From: Erwinia sp. 198
GTDB lineage: Bacteria; Pseudomonadota; Gammaproteobacteria; Enterobacterales; Enterobacteriaceae
NCBI RefSeq assembly: GCF_003937915.1
Contig: NZ_RHUM01000002.1
Location: 124,001-188,000 of the forward strand
Length of the DNA: 64,000 nucleotides
Direction: 5' to 3'
Positions 23,679-32,885 of the stretch are shown here, one piece after another. The position numbers and the translations under genes are program-made. The notes under the pieces were generated by a model. The model saw nothing but the letters and a program-made list of their open reading frames with translations. It did not search any database and had not been told where the DNA came from. How positions within the stretch are numbered: the stretch's first letter is position 1; each line of letters begins with the position of its first letter.

Positions 23679-25259
23679 TTATACAATAGCGGAAAGCTTA
23701 AACACGCTGACGCTACGCAGCAGATTTTCAGCCTGCTGCTGCAGGGACTGCGCCGCTACGGTTGATTCCTGCGACAATGAAGCGTTCTGCTGTGTGGCAT
23801 CATCCATCTGCGTTACGGCGAGGTTGACCTGATCGATCCCGACGCTTTGCTCATTACTTGCCAGCGAGATCTCTGCCACCAGCGAGCTGACGCGGTGCAC
23901 GTTTTCCACAATATTTTCCATCGCATGGCCCGCGCGTTCGACCAACGCGTTACCCGTATTGATACGGCTGACCGAGCTGTCAATTAAGGTTTTAATATCC
24001 CTGGCGGCAGCGGCAGAACGTTGCGACAGCGCCCGTACTTCAGCGGCCACCACGGCGAAACCCCGTCCTTCGCTCCCTGCCCTTGCGGCTTCAACGGCGG
24101 CGTTCAGCGCCAGGATATTGGTCTGGAAAGCAATGCCGTCAATCAGGCTGATAATATTGCTAATCTGGCTGGAAAAATGCTGAATCTCGCCCATCGTATG
24201 CACCACTTCCTTCACCACGCTGCCGCCCAGCTGCGCGGCTGACGTGGCATCCTGAGCGATATCACTGGCATGACGCGCGTTGTCAGCATTTTTTCTGACT
24301 ACGGATGTCAACTGCTCCATCGAGGCCGCCGTTTCTTCCAGCGCGCCGGCCTGGGCCTCATTACGCCCGGAGAGATCCTGACTGCCCAGGGCAATCTGTG
24401 CCGAAGCCGAGGCAATAGTTTCCGTGCCTTCCCGCACGTCGGAAACGATACGCGTAAGATTGGTGTTCATCTCTTTCAGCGCGGCCATTAGCGAGGCCGT
24501 TTCATCCCGGCCTTTAACCACGATTTGCGTCTGCAGATCGCCGGCCGCCACCGTCTGGGCGATTTTTACTGCCTGCGCCAGCGGCTGGGTAATACTGCGT
24601 ACCAGCCACCAGGTAATAATGCAGCCGGTCAACAGCGCCAGCAGCATCGACAGGGCCAGGATCAGTCTGGTGTGCTGATAACTTTGCTGATTAGCGGCGG
24701 CGATCTGCTTATGCAGGCTTTGCGTGTGCGTCAGGACGTTGGCTACCACTTCGTCGATCATTTTTGTCGGCAGACGATCGACACCGGTGACCAGACGATC
24801 GACACGCTGCGCGCTGTCGGCATCGCCCTGCTGGTAAGCCTGTAGCGCGCTGAGATAGCGCTCTTGCAGCTCGCCATGAAGCTTACGCGTCTCCCGCACT
24901 TCACGGTTATCCATTCCCACCGTCGGCATCGTTTCGATCAGCGTGGCAAGCAGCTGCTGAGTCTTGTCGCCCTGTTCAATAAAAGCCGTCCTGTACTTAG
25001 CAAAAGCCTCCGGACTTTGGCCGCCGCGCAGCAGCGTATTTTTCCACTCCTGTACCTGAATCTTAAACTGCACCTGTGCATTTCGCGCGGTGTCGATAAC
25101 CCGCTCAATCTGCATTTCCTGCTGCATGATCTGACTGCTTTGCTTAAGCGCGTTTTCGTTGATAGCGAGGCCGCGCAGGCCAATAAATAGCGTGGCGCAA
25201 AGCAATACTGCAGCCAGCAGGCCTAAACGCACGCCGATTTTATAATTAGAAAGTTTCAT
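23679..25259 (-). CDS. Membrane methyl-accepting chemotaxis protein
   Basis: 526 residues from ATG 25259 (AGGG 7 bases upstream). The first membrane segment spans about 10-29. A periplasmic, helical ligand-binding region (about 30-195; 4HB type, e.g. [17 protein letters not shown]) follows, then a second membrane segment at about 198-220 ([20 protein letters not shown]). A HAMP domain comes next, then the signalling coiled coil with [17 protein letters not shown]. The ligand is unknown. The C terminus (SVFKLSAIV) lacks a CheR-binding xWxxF pentapeptide, so this receptor may depend on others for efficient methylation. It has a sigma-28 promoter and sits between the enhancin-like protease and ydiK. 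Confidence 0.92.
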   Translation of the reverse strand: MKLSNYKIGVRLGLLAAVLLCATLFIGLRGLAINENALKQSSQIMQQEMQIERVIDTARNAQVQFKIQVQEWKNTLLRGGQSPEAFAKYRTAFIEQGDKTQQLLATLIETMPTVGMDNREVRETRKLHGELQERYLSALQAYQQGDADSAQRVDRLVTGVDRLPTKMIDEVVANVLTHTQSLHKQIAAANQQSYQHTRLILALSMLLALLTGCIITWWLVRSITQPLAQAVKIAQTVAAGDLQTQIVVKGRDETASLMAALKEMNTNLTRIVSDVREGTETIASASAQIALGSQDLSGRNEAQAGALEETAASMEQLTSVVRKNADNARHASDIAQDATSAAQLGGSVVKEVVHTMGEIQHFSSQISNIISLIDGIAFQTNILALNAAVEAARAGSEGRGFAVVAAEVRALSQRSAAAARDIKTLIDSSVSRINTGNALVERAGHAMENIVENVHRVSSLVAEISLASNEQSVGIDQVNLAVTQMDDATQQNASLSQESTVAAQSLQQQAENLLRSVSVFKLSAIV

Positions 25260-25311
25260 TTGATGCCCTGGTAGACGAAGCGGAAGCAATTTTCCGGTTC
25301 TTCAGGGGAAG

Positions 25312-25339
25312 TTATCGGCAGACAAATAAAGAAGCTTTA
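25312..25339 (-). promoter_or_regulatory. Sigma-28 (FliA) promoter of the membrane chemoreceptor
   Basis: Minus strand: TAAAGCTT (ending the element at 25339), 12 bases, GCCGATAA (25312-25319). The -10 is exact and the spacer is one base longer than consensus. It lies 53 bases before the start codon. Confidence 0.75.
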
Positions 25340-25348
25340 TAGCGGAGA

Positions 25349-25368
25349 CTGGCCCCGGACGGGGCCAG
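25349..25368. terminator. Hairpin after ydiK
   Basis: CTGGCCCC / GGGGCCAG, a perfect 8-bp stem with a GGAC loop, 10 bases beyond the ydiK stop. Neither side has a T-run, so it may be a Rho-dependent or pausing site rather than a simple terminator. Confidence 0.4.
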
Positions 25369-25377
25369 TAAAGCAGT

Positions 25378-26397
25378 TCAAATCAGGCGGGCGTGGCGCA
25401 GTTCGCTTTTCAGATAGGCGTAAAACACCGGCGCAGCAACGACGCCCGCCAGGCCAAAGGCGGATTCAAACACCAGCATTGCCAGCAGGATTTCCCAGGT
25501 TTTAGCGTTGATACGGGAGCCAAAGATGCGGGCATTGATGAAGTATTCCAGCTTATGCACCAGAATCAGGAAAATCAGCGCGATCAGCGCTGCCTGCAAA
25601 GAGATGGAAAGCCCGATCAACACAATAACCGTGTTGGAGATCAGATTGCCGATCACCGGCAGCATTCCAGCAATAAAGGTCAGGACGATCACTGTTTTGG
25701 CAAACGGAAAATGCAGCCCGAACAGCGGCAGCACGCCGAACAGAAAGCCGCAGGTCAGCAGCGTGTTGACCAGCGAGACTTTGATTTGTGCGAAAACCAC
25801 ATCGTGAAAAGAAGCCGCAAGCAGCGTCAGACGTTTAAGCAACGCCTGGGTTAGCGGCGCATTGCTGGTATCGCTGCCGCTGATGCGCAGAGAGATAATC
25901 GCACCCAGCAGCATCCCGATAAGCATGGTGGCAAAGGTGTGCGCGGCGGTACGGCCCAGCGTTTGCACCACGACCAGATGCTCGCGCAGCCAGGCCATGA
26001 CCTGATGCTGCAGTTCATCGATATCTGCGGGCAAATAGCGCGTGACCACCGGCGACAGCGTATCCTGGGCGTCCTCAAGCAGCTTGCTGGCGGCAGCATG
26101 GAAAGCCGCCGGGCTGTGAAAGTCGTGCAGCAAAAAGCCAATCAGTTTGGTGATACCGCCCGCCAGCGCTAACAACACCACCACGGTGAGAAAGAAAATA
26201 GTGATCCAACGCGCCAGCGGCCCTTTTACCAGCCTCTCTACCCAGGGCGCCAGCGCCAGAATGGTTTCGTAAACGATAAATCCGGCCAGAAAACAAGGCA
26301 GCAGGCGTAAAGGAAAAATCAGCAGCAGCGCGATAAAGACCAGCAGATAGCTGGCGGCTTCGCAAAGCTGGCGTTTGGTGAGGTTCCGTATCTCCAT
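25378..26397 (-). CDS. ydiK: AI-2E family permease, YdiK-like
   Basis: An inner-membrane protein of the AI-2E/PerM exporter family, 339 residues from ATG 26397 (AGGA about 7 bases upstream). The typical layout is present: paired N-terminal helices (residues 15-45), a third near 62-85, a long polar central part (about 90-140), then a helix-dense C-terminal half. That half contains the conserved GMLPVIGNLISN and LVHKLEYFINARIFGSRI, the family's hallmark. Family members export diverse substrates and most, including YdiK, have no proven one. It lies downstream of the SoxS/Rob-type regulator (180-base gap) in the same direction. Confidence 0.82.
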   Translation of the reverse strand: MEIRNLTKRQLCEAASYLLVFIALLLIFPLRLLPCFLAGFIVYETILALAPWVERLVKGPLARWITIFFLTVVVLLALAGGITKLIGFLLHDFHSPAAFHAAASKLLEDAQDTLSPVVTRYLPADIDELQHQVMAWLREHLVVVQTLGRTAAHTFATMLIGMLLGAIISLRISGSDTSNAPLTQALLKRLTLLAASFHDVVFAQIKVSLVNTLLTCGFLFGVLPLFGLHFPFAKTVIVLTFIAGMLPVIGNLISNTVIVLIGLSISLQAALIALIFLILVHKLEYFINARIFGSRINAKTWEILLAMLVFESAFGLAGVVAAPVFYAYLKSELRHARLI

Positions 26398-26577
26398 AGG
26401 GATTCCTGTCTGTCTGAAGTCAAAAAGCATTATAATTCAGACAGTATACAATCCACCGCGTTTTTTCAGGCCTGTTTTGATTTGGTCGAACTTATATTTA
26501 TGTACTGCGGCGAAGAACGAAACGGAGGCGGGACAGAAAAGTCAAAGCGGGCCGCTACGCCCGCCATTGAAAAGCAA

Positions 26578-26913
26578 TCAGGCGCTGACCTGTACCTGAC
26601 GACGCCATGCGCCCGGCGACTGGCCGAACTGACGTTTGAAGCTGCGGTTAAAAGATTGTTGGGAATCGAAACCAAATGAAATCGCCACGTCCAGAATAGG
26701 CTCACCGCCTTTAGCCAGGCGCTCGGCGGATTTTTTCAGACGACGCGCGCGGATATATTCGCCTAAAGCGTGGCCGGTATGCTGCTTGAACATACGCTGC
26801 AGATGCCATTTGGAGTAGCCTGCCCGGCGGGCCACGGTATCCAAATCCATCTTGCCTTCAATATGCGTGTCGATCCACATTACCAGGTCGCTGATAAAAT
26901 CATCATGGCTCAT
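26578..26913 (-). CDS. SoxS/MarA/Rob-type AraC-family activator
   Basis: 111 residues made almost entirely of two helix-turn-helix motifs, as in SoxS (107), MarA and RamA. The first reads VARRAGYSKWHLQRMFKQH (near 31-49), the second FGFDSQQSFNRSFKRQFGQ (near 85-103), ending SPGAWRRQVQVSA. Sequence details (GHALGEYIRARRLKKSA) are nearer to the DNA-binding half of Rob than to SoxS, so I give no symbol. Such proteins activate stress and efflux genes. The start at 26913 has AGGGG 8 bases upstream; a 26988 start would add an unrelated basic leader. A TATAAT lies at 26929-26934 on the minus strand and a strong palindrome further upstream. Confidence 0.85.
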   Translation of the reverse strand: MSHDDFISDLVMWIDTHIEGKMDLDTVARRAGYSKWHLQRMFKQHTGHALGEYIRARRLKKSAERLAKGGEPILDVAISFGFDSQQSFNRSFKRQFGQSPGAWRRQVQVSA

Positions 26914-27022
26914 TGTCTTCCCCTTAGAATTATAACCTGTTTTAGCTGTTGACCTCCGCCGCCGGGCGGGGTAAAAGGTAACTGTCATTAGTGCATTTAT
27001 TAACGGTAAAACAGACGCGAGC

Positions 27023-27049
27023 TTAATGCAAGTATAATTGTTGCATTAA
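27023..27049. promoter_or_regulatory. 27-bp palindromic operator candidate upstream of the AraC-type regulator
   Basis: TTAATGCAA-N9-TTGCATTAA is a perfect inverted repeat of 9-bp arms. Its spacer (GTATAATTG) contains -10-like hexamers on both strands (TATAAT on plus, TATACT on minus). Occupancy would block a promoter. The layout recalls repressor sites that control marA/ramA-type genes, but the repressor is not identified. Confidence 0.5.
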
Positions 27050-27144
27050 ATGCGATCGCGAAGCGGCACAAAGGCAGCGCAGAACAAGCGGCGTAGCGCG
27101 CAAAGATTACGGCAGCCGTGGCGGCCCGACAGGATTTCAGGCAA

Positions 27145-27174
27145 TAAAAAAGCCGGACATTGTCAGTGTCCGGC
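27145..27174 (-). terminator. Terminator of the Rrf2-type gene
   Basis: GCCGGACA / TGTCCGGC with a 7-base loop. The A-run at 27145-27151 supplies the U-tract on the minus strand, 24 bases after the stop. Confidence 0.85.
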
Positions 27175-27197
27175 CCTATTCAGGGTTATGCAGCCCG

Positions 27198-27680
27198 TCA
27201 GGTTTCCGCATTTTCACGGGTTTTCATCGCTTCGCAGCTGCCTTCGGGATAGCGGCGGTCGCGCTCATAGATTTCCCGCAGCGCGTCGGCAACCGTCCGC
27301 TTCGCCAGCACACTGAGCGACGCCTGCTCGGCCTCGTGAGCCAGCTCTTTAAAGAACCAGCAGGTGTTGGCGCTGACCAGACAACGCGCCGGCACTTCCG
27401 GGCGGCCTGCCAGCAGCGGTTTATCCTCCAGCACGGAAGTATAGATATCGCAAAGCGTAATCTCCTCCGCCGGACGCCCCAGCCGGATAGTTCCGGTACG
27501 GCCCAGCGTAGAGACGATAATGCCGTCGCGGGTCAGCGGCACCATCATCTTACGGACAAAGCTGGGATTGGCCTCAAGGCCCATTGCCAGAATTTTGCTG
27601 GTGCTGCGTTTACCTTCCCGCTCCGCCTGGGCTATGCAGAGCACCATTTGTAACGCTGTAGGAAAACGAATATCAAGCAT
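27198..27680 (-). CDS. Rrf2-family transcriptional regulator
   Basis: 160 residues with an N-terminal winged helix (ALQMVLCIAQAE, NPSFVRKMMVPLTRDGII, GRTGTIRLGRPAEEITLCDIY), the hallmark of Rrf2 proteins. These regulators sense iron-sulfur status, nitric oxide or redox state, often through three Cys. Here only C-x7-C (about residues 99 and 107, RCLVSANTC) stands in the cluster region, with further Cys at about 77 and 149. It therefore does not match the IscR or NsrR ligand spacing, and thiol-based sensing is a fair alternative. It lies upstream of its terminator and downstream of a dehydrogenase gene on the same strand; whether they are co-regulated is not clear. Confidence 0.85.
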   Translation of the reverse strand: MLDIRFPTALQMVLCIAQAEREGKRSTSKILAMGLEANPSFVRKMMVPLTRDGIIVSTLGRTGTIRLGRPAEEITLCDIYTSVLEDKPLLAGRPEVPARCLVSANTCWFFKELAHEAEQASLSVLAKRTVADALREIYERDRRYPEGSCEAMKTRENAET

Positions 27681-27847
27681 GTTCAGATCCTTGCTTTTAG
27701 CTGTGCCTCACCGTATCGGCGGTGATCTAAAAAAGCATTAAAATCAATCAACTAATAAAGATGATAGTAAATTAATATACCAAATAGTGTTGCACTTTAG
27801 AAGAAAGCCGTTAAGCAGTTCCTGCTATTTACGCTATAACCCTGAAT

Positions 27848-27871
27848 AACAGAGGGATTATTCCCTCTGTT
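27848..27871. terminator. Bidirectional-type hairpin between the dehydrogenase and the Rrf2 gene
   Basis: AACAGAGGGA / TCCCTCTGTT, a perfect 10-bp stem with a 4-base loop, 12 bases beyond the dehydrogenase stop. The T-run is better on the plus side (GTTTTG) than on the minus side (TTATTC). Confidence 0.55.
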
Positions 27872-27883
27872 TTGACAGGAAAC

Positions 27884-28753
27884 TTACCTGTTTTCCTGCA
27901 AATAGCGATAGATGACCGACAGATCTTTTTCGCCATAGCCTGCATCCACCGCCTGCTGCCACAGTTTAGCGATGGCGGTTAATCCCGGCAGACGGCTTTC
28001 TTTTGCCGCCGCCAGCGCCAGGCGAGCATCTTTTAGCGCCCAGGTCAGGTGCATTTGCGGTTCATAGCTGCCCTCTTTAATCATACCCAGTTTCGCTTTG
28101 GCATAGGGAGCCGCCAGCGGCCCGCCGTCCAGCACGTCCCAGAATTCATCCGGCGTAAAGCCAAACTCTTCCGCCATTTGGGTACTTTCCGCCAGCCCCT
28201 GCACCATAGAGATAAGCCAGGCGTTGACCACCAGCTTCATGCGCGACGCCGCGCCCGCCTCCCCCAACCACTTCACGCCTTTTGAGATTGCCGCAAAGAC
28301 CGGCTCGACGGCCTGCGCTTTCTCCCGGTCGCCGCTGGCCAACACCAGGATTTGCGCATTTTCTGCAGGTGCTTTAGTGCCCGAAACGGGCGCATCCAGC
28401 AAAATCACGTCCGGACGCTTCTCGTGCAGGATGGCGAGCAGTTTTTCCGTCGCTTCCACGCCAATTGTGCCCATCTGCACCAGGATCGCGCCCTGTTTCA
28501 GGCTCGACAGCGTTTTTTGCAGCACCTCCCCGGTGATTTCCGCATTCGCCAACATGCTGATGACCACGTCGGCCTCTTTCACCGCCTGTTCCGGCGTTTC
28601 CGCCAGCCGCAGGCCGGCGCTTTGCAAATCTTCACCGCGCGCGCTGGTACGGTTCCAGCCGCTGGTAACAAAGCCGTTTTTCAGCAGGTTTGCGGCAAAA
28701 GCGTGCCCCATCGCGCCCAATCCCAACACGGCTACCGCGGAACGTTGATTCAT
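27884..28753 (-). CDS. NAD(P)-dependent beta-hydroxyacid dehydrogenase family protein
   Basis: A cytosolic oxidoreductase of the 3-hydroxyisobutyrate/tartronate-semialdehyde/6-phosphogluconate-like family, 289 residues from ATG 28753 (AAGGAG upstream). The dinucleotide fold starts VAVLGLGAMGHAFAANLL. The substrate-binding DAPVSGTKAPAE lies near 121-132, and the catalytic Lys is in RMKLVVNAW near 168. GxxG in LVQMGTIGVEATEK replaces the usual 'DxSTxxP', so the substrate may differ from the classic members (glyoxylate/succinic semialdehyde reductase-like enzymes are alternatives). It is upstream of the Rrf2 gene and diverges from sotB. Confidence 0.85.
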   Translation of the reverse strand: MNQRSAVAVLGLGAMGHAFAANLLKNGFVTSGWNRTSARGEDLQSAGLRLAETPEQAVKEADVVISMLANAEITGEVLQKTLSSLKQGAILVQMGTIGVEATEKLLAILHEKRPDVILLDAPVSGTKAPAENAQILVLASGDREKAQAVEPVFAAISKGVKWLGEAGAASRMKLVVNAWLISMVQGLAESTQMAEEFGFTPDEFWDVLDGGPLAAPYAKAKLGMIKEGSYEPQMHLTWALKDARLALAAAKESRLPGLTAIAKLWQQAVDAGYGEKDLSVIYRYLQENR

Positions 28754-29095
28754 AACAGACTCCTTATCGTAAGCGATCAATAACGGTATTCTCTTTCCAG
28801 GGTAGCGCAACCCCGTGCGGAATGCTGATTTTCCCGCAGCGGTTATGTAAGAAGGTGTTCACTGCCTGGCGCATCCCACAATTGTGGCTATACTCACCGG
28901 TCGACAGATTTTTCGCCGTTAAATCAAGAAACAAGGGTGAAAAGCGGTGAATGACCTTCGCCGCGTGCCGATTATGCTGATTTACATAAAAACGGCGTTT
29001 TTCAATGTCATCTGTCGCACAAATCAAACACAATATGGGTACTTTTCTGTTTTCGCGTAATGCGGAACTCACTTATCAACAAGTCGTTAAACCTG
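28754..29095. other. Divergent promoter region between the dehydrogenase and sotB
   Basis: 342 bases. They include a 12-bp perfect palindrome CCACAATTGTGG (28876-28887) followed at once by TATACT (28889-28894) on the plus strand. This suggests an operator beside a -10 element for sotB with a leader of about 200 bases. An antisense frame across it (28764-29072) has no protein-like features. No other signal seen. Confidence 0.4.
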
Positions 29096-30280
29096 ATGCA
29101 ATCAATAACCGTTTCTCGTAAGACCGCATGGCTGCGCGTCATTATGTTGGCCATCGCCGCATTTATTTTTAACACCACCGAGTTCGCGCCGGTTGGCCTG
29201 CTTTCCGATATCGCCAGCAGCTTCGCCATGCAGACCGCCCAGGTCGGCCTGATGCTGACAATCTACGCCTGGGTGGTGGCGCTGATGTCGCTGCCGATGA
29301 TGCTGCTGACGCGGCAGATCGAACGGCGTTTTTTGCTTATTGCTATCTTTCTGCTCTTTATCGCCAGCCATGCGCTTTCCGCGTTCGCGTGGAATTTCAA
29401 CGTGCTGGTGGTTTCGCGCATCGGCATCGCGCTGTCACATGCTATTTTCTGGTCAATTACCGCCTCGCTGGCTATTCGCGTGGCGCCAGCCGGCAAGAAA
29501 ACCCAGGCGCTGAGTATGCTGGCGACCGGTACGGCGCTGGCTATGGTGCTGGGTCTGCCGATTGGCCGCGTCATCGGACAGTATCTTGGCTGGCGTATCA
29601 CTTTTGGCGTAATTGGCGTGGTGGCGCTGATGACTATGCTAACCCTGGCGAAACTGCTGCCGAAGCTGCCAAGCGAACATACCGGCTCGCTGAAAAGCGT
29701 GCCGATGCTGTTCCGTCGCCCTGCGCTGGTATCGCTGTATTTGCTGATCGTGCTGATTGTTACGGCGCACTATACGGCCTATAGCTATATCGAACCGTTT
29801 ATTCAGGCCGTGGCGCAGATGGGCGGTAATTTTACCACCTTCCTGCTGCTGATTTTCGGCGCGGCGGGCATTATCGGTAGCGTGCTGTTCAGCGCATTGG
29901 GCAACAAGTTTCCGGCGACGTTTCTGCTGGGCGCGATTACGCTGGTCTCGGTCTGTATGCTCGCGCTGTTAATCGCGGCAACGCATACCGTAGCGATCTC
30001 TACGCTGTGCGTTATCTGGGGGCTGTCGATGATGATTATCGGCCTGGCGGTTCAGGTCAGAGTTCTGACGCTGGCACCGGATGCCACCGACGTGGCGATG
30101 TCGCTGATGTCCGGCATCTACAATCTGGGCATCGGCGGCGGCGCGCTGCTGGGCAATCAGGTGAGCCTGCATTTGGGGATGGCGCATATCGGCTATGCCG
30201 GCGGCGCAATCGGCCTCTTTTCGCTGGCCTGGTGCGCCTGGAGTATGAAACGCTATCCGCAGCTGCGGATTAACGGTTAA
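29096..30280 (+). CDS. sotB: Sugar/IPTG efflux transporter SotB (MFS)
   Basis: A 12-helix major facilitator of the drug:H+ antiporter-1 type that exports sugars such as arabinose and IPTG in E. coli; 394 residues against 396. Identity is plain from [73 protein letters not shown] and [14 protein letters not shown] placed the start at 29096 (MQSITVSRK), matching the E. coli N terminus. ATG 29060 is in frame but neither has a clear Shine-Dalgarno. The only local link is the divergent dehydrogenase. Terminated by a strong hairpin at 30396-30426. Confidence 0.92.
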   Translation: MQSITVSRKTAWLRVIMLAIAAFIFNTTEFAPVGLLSDIASSFAMQTAQVGLMLTIYAWVVALMSLPMMLLTRQIERRFLLIAIFLLFIASHALSAFAWNFNVLVVSRIGIALSHAIFWSITASLAIRVAPAGKKTQALSMLATGTALAMVLGLPIGRVIGQYLGWRITFGVIGVVALMTMLTLAKLLPKLPSEHTGSLKSVPMLFRRPALVSLYLLIVLIVTAHYTAYSYIEPFIQAVAQMGGNFTTFLLLIFGAAGIIGSVLFSALGNKFPATFLLGAITLVSVCMLALLIAATHTVAISTLCVIWGLSMMIIGLAVQVRVLTLAPDATDVAMSLMSGIYNLGIGGGALLGNQVSLHLGMAHIGYAGGAIGLFSLAWCAWSMKRYPQLRING

Positions 30281-30395
30281 TCAACATTCCGATTAATCGT
30301 CAGCTGTTTCCCTGGCCTGCGCATCTCCTGAACGGCCTCGGGATAGGTTAACGTATGAAGTTGCATGCATAGCCTCTTTGATCATTACGCCAGGC

Positions 30396-30426
30396 AAAAA
30401 GCCTGATATTAATTATCAGGCTTTTT
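30396..30426. terminator. Bidirectional terminator between sotB and rhaM
   Basis: GCCTGATA / TATCAGGC extended by A5/T5 to a 13-bp stem with a 5-base loop. T-runs occur on both strands, so it can end both sotB and the rhaBADM transcript. Confidence 0.9.
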
Positions 30427-30466
30427 GAGCGTAAACCGGTTAAGTTCAGCCGGATAAAATGCTGGC

Positions 30467-30781
30467 TTATGCCAGATAAAATACCGGTTTAAGCGCCTTA
30501 CTGACCGGGCTGAAGTCCGGGTTTGACGGCATCAGTTCACACATTGACCGCCACCAGCGCTGACACACTTCCGTGCTGGCCACCGCGTTCCAGCGCTCTT
30601 CCGATTCGATCTCCACCACCGCAAACAGCAGGTGGCGCGACTCGTCCAGAAAAATGCTGTAATGATGCGCGCCATGCGCTTTCAGCGTCTGCGCCAGTTC
30701 CGGCCAAATGGGATTATGCCGCTGCTCGTACTCCTGATGCTTATCAGGATGCACCTGCATCACGAAAGCTTTACGCAACAT
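30467..30781 (-). CDS. rhaM: L-rhamnose mutarotase
   Basis: Interconverts the alpha and beta anomers of L-rhamnose so that the isomerase receives its preferred form; small cytosolic dimer. 104 residues as in E. coli. Landmarks are [20 protein letters not shown] near the start, HNPIWPEL, the active-site-region [11 protein letters not shown], and the C-terminal [16 protein letters not shown] then [11 protein letters not shown]. It is the last gene of rhaBADM and overlaps rhaD by 11 bases, so its translation is probably coupled to rhaD. Confidence 0.97.
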   Translation of the reverse strand: MLRKAFVMQVHPDKHQEYEQRHNPIWPELAQTLKAHGAHHYSIFLDESRHLLFAVVEIESEERWNAVASTEVCQRWWRSMCELMPSNPDFSPVSKALKPVFYLA

Positions 30782-31613
30782 GCGGATGCCTTGCTTCCAG
30801 CGCGGCGTGCCATGGCTGCACGTTAAACCGTTCGCCCAGCGCGACCAGCTGCTCAGTGGTAATACTCTGGCGCATTCCGCCCATCGACAGCACTTTTACC
30901 ACCACCTCGGAAGATTTTTCCGCCGTGTCGATCAGGCCAAAGGTTTCATCCAGCGTCGGGCCTGCGCCGAAAATACCGTGGAACGGCCACATCACCAGGC
31001 TGTGCGAAGCCATCTGCTCAGCGGTTTTTTCGCCGATGCCGTCGGTGCCCGGCACCATCCACGGCACAATGCCCACGCCGTCCGGGAACACCACCAGACA
31101 TTCGGTGCTGCCTTCCCACAGCAGGCGGGTAAACAGCGCGGAGTCCAGCTCCACCACATAGCTCAGCGACATAAAGTTAGTGGCGTGGCAGTGCATGATG
31201 ACGCGATCGGCGCCGTTGGTCACTTTCATGCGCACGCTGTGCGACTGGAAATGGGAGGCCAGTTCGGAAGTTGGCAGGCCGCCGTTGCTCAATCCCCAAT
31301 AAATGCTGTAGGCGCGGCCGTCTTCGCTGACGCGCAGCAGCACCAGGCAGTCCGCCGGATCCAGCTGCACGTTGCGGAAAAATTTGCCGGAGCCGGTGAC
31401 GATAAACCAGCAGTTTGCCAGTTCCGGTACGGGCTGCGTCAGCTCTACCGTGCGCGGCTCACGGTAGAAATCCTGAGCAAACGGCCGGACTTCTTCATCA
31501 AGCAAACGGTAGCTGACGTTGCCGCCGTTGCGTTCATCCCACCCTTTTAACCACATATCAGTAGTGGCTTTTACCATTCCCTGGACGAACCATGAAGTCA
31601 GAATGTGTTGCAT
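30771..31613 (-). CDS. rhaD: Rhamnulose-1-phosphate aldolase
   Basis: A class II (zinc) aldolase that splits L-rhamnulose 1-phosphate into dihydroxyacetone phosphate and L-lactaldehyde; 280 residues (E. coli 274). The zinc site is visible as the HCHATN motif near residue 146 and WPFHGIFG near 216, and the acidic catalytic residues as [17 protein letters not shown] near 110-126. It is separated from rhaA by 9 bases and overlaps rhaM. Its product lactaldehyde is the substrate of the aldA gene found just beyond rhaT. Confidence 0.97.
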   Translation of the reverse strand: MQHILTSWFVQGMVKATTDMWLKGWDERNGGNVSYRLLDEEVRPFAQDFYREPRTVELTQPVPELANCWFIVTGSGKFFRNVQLDPADCLVLLRVSEDGRAYSIYWGLSNGGLPTSELASHFQSHSVRMKVTNGADRVIMHCHATNFMSLSYVVELDSALFTRLLWEGSTECLVVFPDGVGIVPWMVPGTDGIGEKTAEQMASHSLVMWPFHGIFGAGPTLDETFGLIDTAEKSSEVVVKVLSMGGMRQSITTEQLVALGERFNVQPWHAALEARHPHVA

Positions 31614-31622
31614 GTTGCATCC

Positions 31623-32885
31623 TTAACGTTTGCTGAGAGTTTGTTGTTCATAATGGCGAACGCTGTCAAGCCAGCCTGCGCCCGCCGGGACATCGTGACG
31701 TACGCAGTACGCTTCCCACACGGCCTGCCACGGCAGCGATTTTTGTTCTTCCAGCAGGGCCAGACGCGCGGTGTAGTCGCCTTCCAGCTCCAGCTTTTTC
31801 AGTTTGCCCACCGGCTCCAGCAGCGCCCGCAGCAGCGCTTTTTTGGCGTTGCGCGTGCCGATAACCCAGGCGGCGATACGGTTGATGGAGGCATCGAAGA
31901 AGTCGAGACCGATATGCACTTTGTCAAACAGGCGCTGACGCACGATTTCATGCGCGATGGCCTGAGTTTCATCATCGAGCAGCACAACGTGATCGCTGTC
32001 CCAGCGTACCGGGCGGCTGACGTGCAGCAGCAGACGCGGCACGTACAGCATGGCGGTGGAGATCTTGTCGGAGATAACTTCAGTCGGATGGAAATGACCG
32101 GCGTCCAGCGTCAGCGCCGTCTGGCGGCTGGCGGCATAGCCCAGGCAGAATTCGTTAGAGCCAACGGTATAGCTTTCCGCGCCGATGCCGAAAAGCTTGC
32201 TCTCTACCGCATCGATATGGTGCGCCGGATCCAACTTTTCGCTGATGATCTCGTCAAGCGAGTTCGCCAGGCGTTCGCGCGGTGCAAAGCGATCGACAGG
32301 CAGATCCTTCATGCCGTCCGGGATCCAGATATTCATCATGGACGGTGTGCCCAGCTGCTCGCCAAACGCGGCCGAAATTTTGCGGCTGGCTTTACAGTGT
32401 TCGATCCAGAACTCACGGATCTCTTTATTGACGCTGGCCAGCGTAAAGCCGTTTTCGCTCAGCGGATGCGAAAAGCAGGACGGGTTGAAATCCAGCCCCA
32501 GGCCGTTGGTTTTTGCCCATTCCACCCAGTTTGCAAAGTGCTGCGGTTTGATTTCGTTGCGTTCGATCCGGCTGTCGCTTTCCAGATAAATGGCGTGCAG
32601 GTTCAGCCTTTTCGGGCCCGGGATCAGCGACATCGCCTGTTCCAGATCGGCGCGAAGCTCAACGGCCGTTCTGGCTCTTCCCGGATAGTTGCCGGTCGCC
32701 TGGATGCCGCCGGTCAGCGTGCCCTGAGGATTTTCAAAACCGCGGACATCATCGCCCTGCCAGCAGTGCATTGAGATCGGCAGCTGATCCAGCTGCTTCA
32801 GTGCGGCGTCTACGTCCACGCCTTGCTCGGCAAAGCGTGATTTTGCCAGTTCAAACGCCTGCTCAATTGCTTGGGTCATACGCAT
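31623..32885 (-). CDS. rhaA: L-rhamnose isomerase
   Basis: Converts L-rhamnose to L-rhamnulose with Mn/Zn in a TIM-barrel active site; cytosolic tetramer in E. coli. 420 residues against 419. Metal- and substrate-binding stretches are intact: [10 protein letters not shown] near 173, IWIPDGMKD near 208, [14 protein letters not shown] near 267, and [16 protein letters not shown] near 301. The start codon region overlaps the end of rhaB by 10 bases, so expression is probably coupled in the rhaBADM operon. Confidence 0.97.
   Translation of the reverse strand: MRMTQAIEQAFELAKSRFAEQGVDVDAALKQLDQLPISMHCWQGDDVRGFENPQGTLTGGIQATGNYPGRARTAVELRADLEQAMSLIPGPKRLNLHAIYLESDSRIERNEIKPQHFANWVEWAKTNGLGLDFNPSCFSHPLSENGFTLASVNKEIREFWIEHCKASRKISAAFGEQLGTPSMMNIWIPDGMKDLPVDRFAPRERLANSLDEIISEKLDPAHHIDAVESKLFGIGAESYTVGSNEFCLGYAASRQTALTLDAGHFHPTEVISDKISTAMLYVPRLLLHVSRPVRWDSDHVVLLDDETQAIAHEIVRQRLFDKVHIGLDFFDASINRIAAWVIGTRNAKKALLRALLEPVGKLKKLELEGDYTARLALLEEQKSLPWQAVWEAYCVRHDVPAGAGWLDSVRHYEQQTLSKR

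Noticed and set aside
27050-27316. 88-codon plus-strand frame between the AraC-type and Rrf2 genes
   Set aside because: It runs through the Rrf2 terminator and into the Rrf2 coding region antisense; Arg/Gln/Pro-rich shadow.
28764-29072. 102-codon minus-strand frame upstream of sotB
   Set aside because: It overlaps the dehydrogenase start and promoter region, lacks a ribosome site and has no recognisable protein character.
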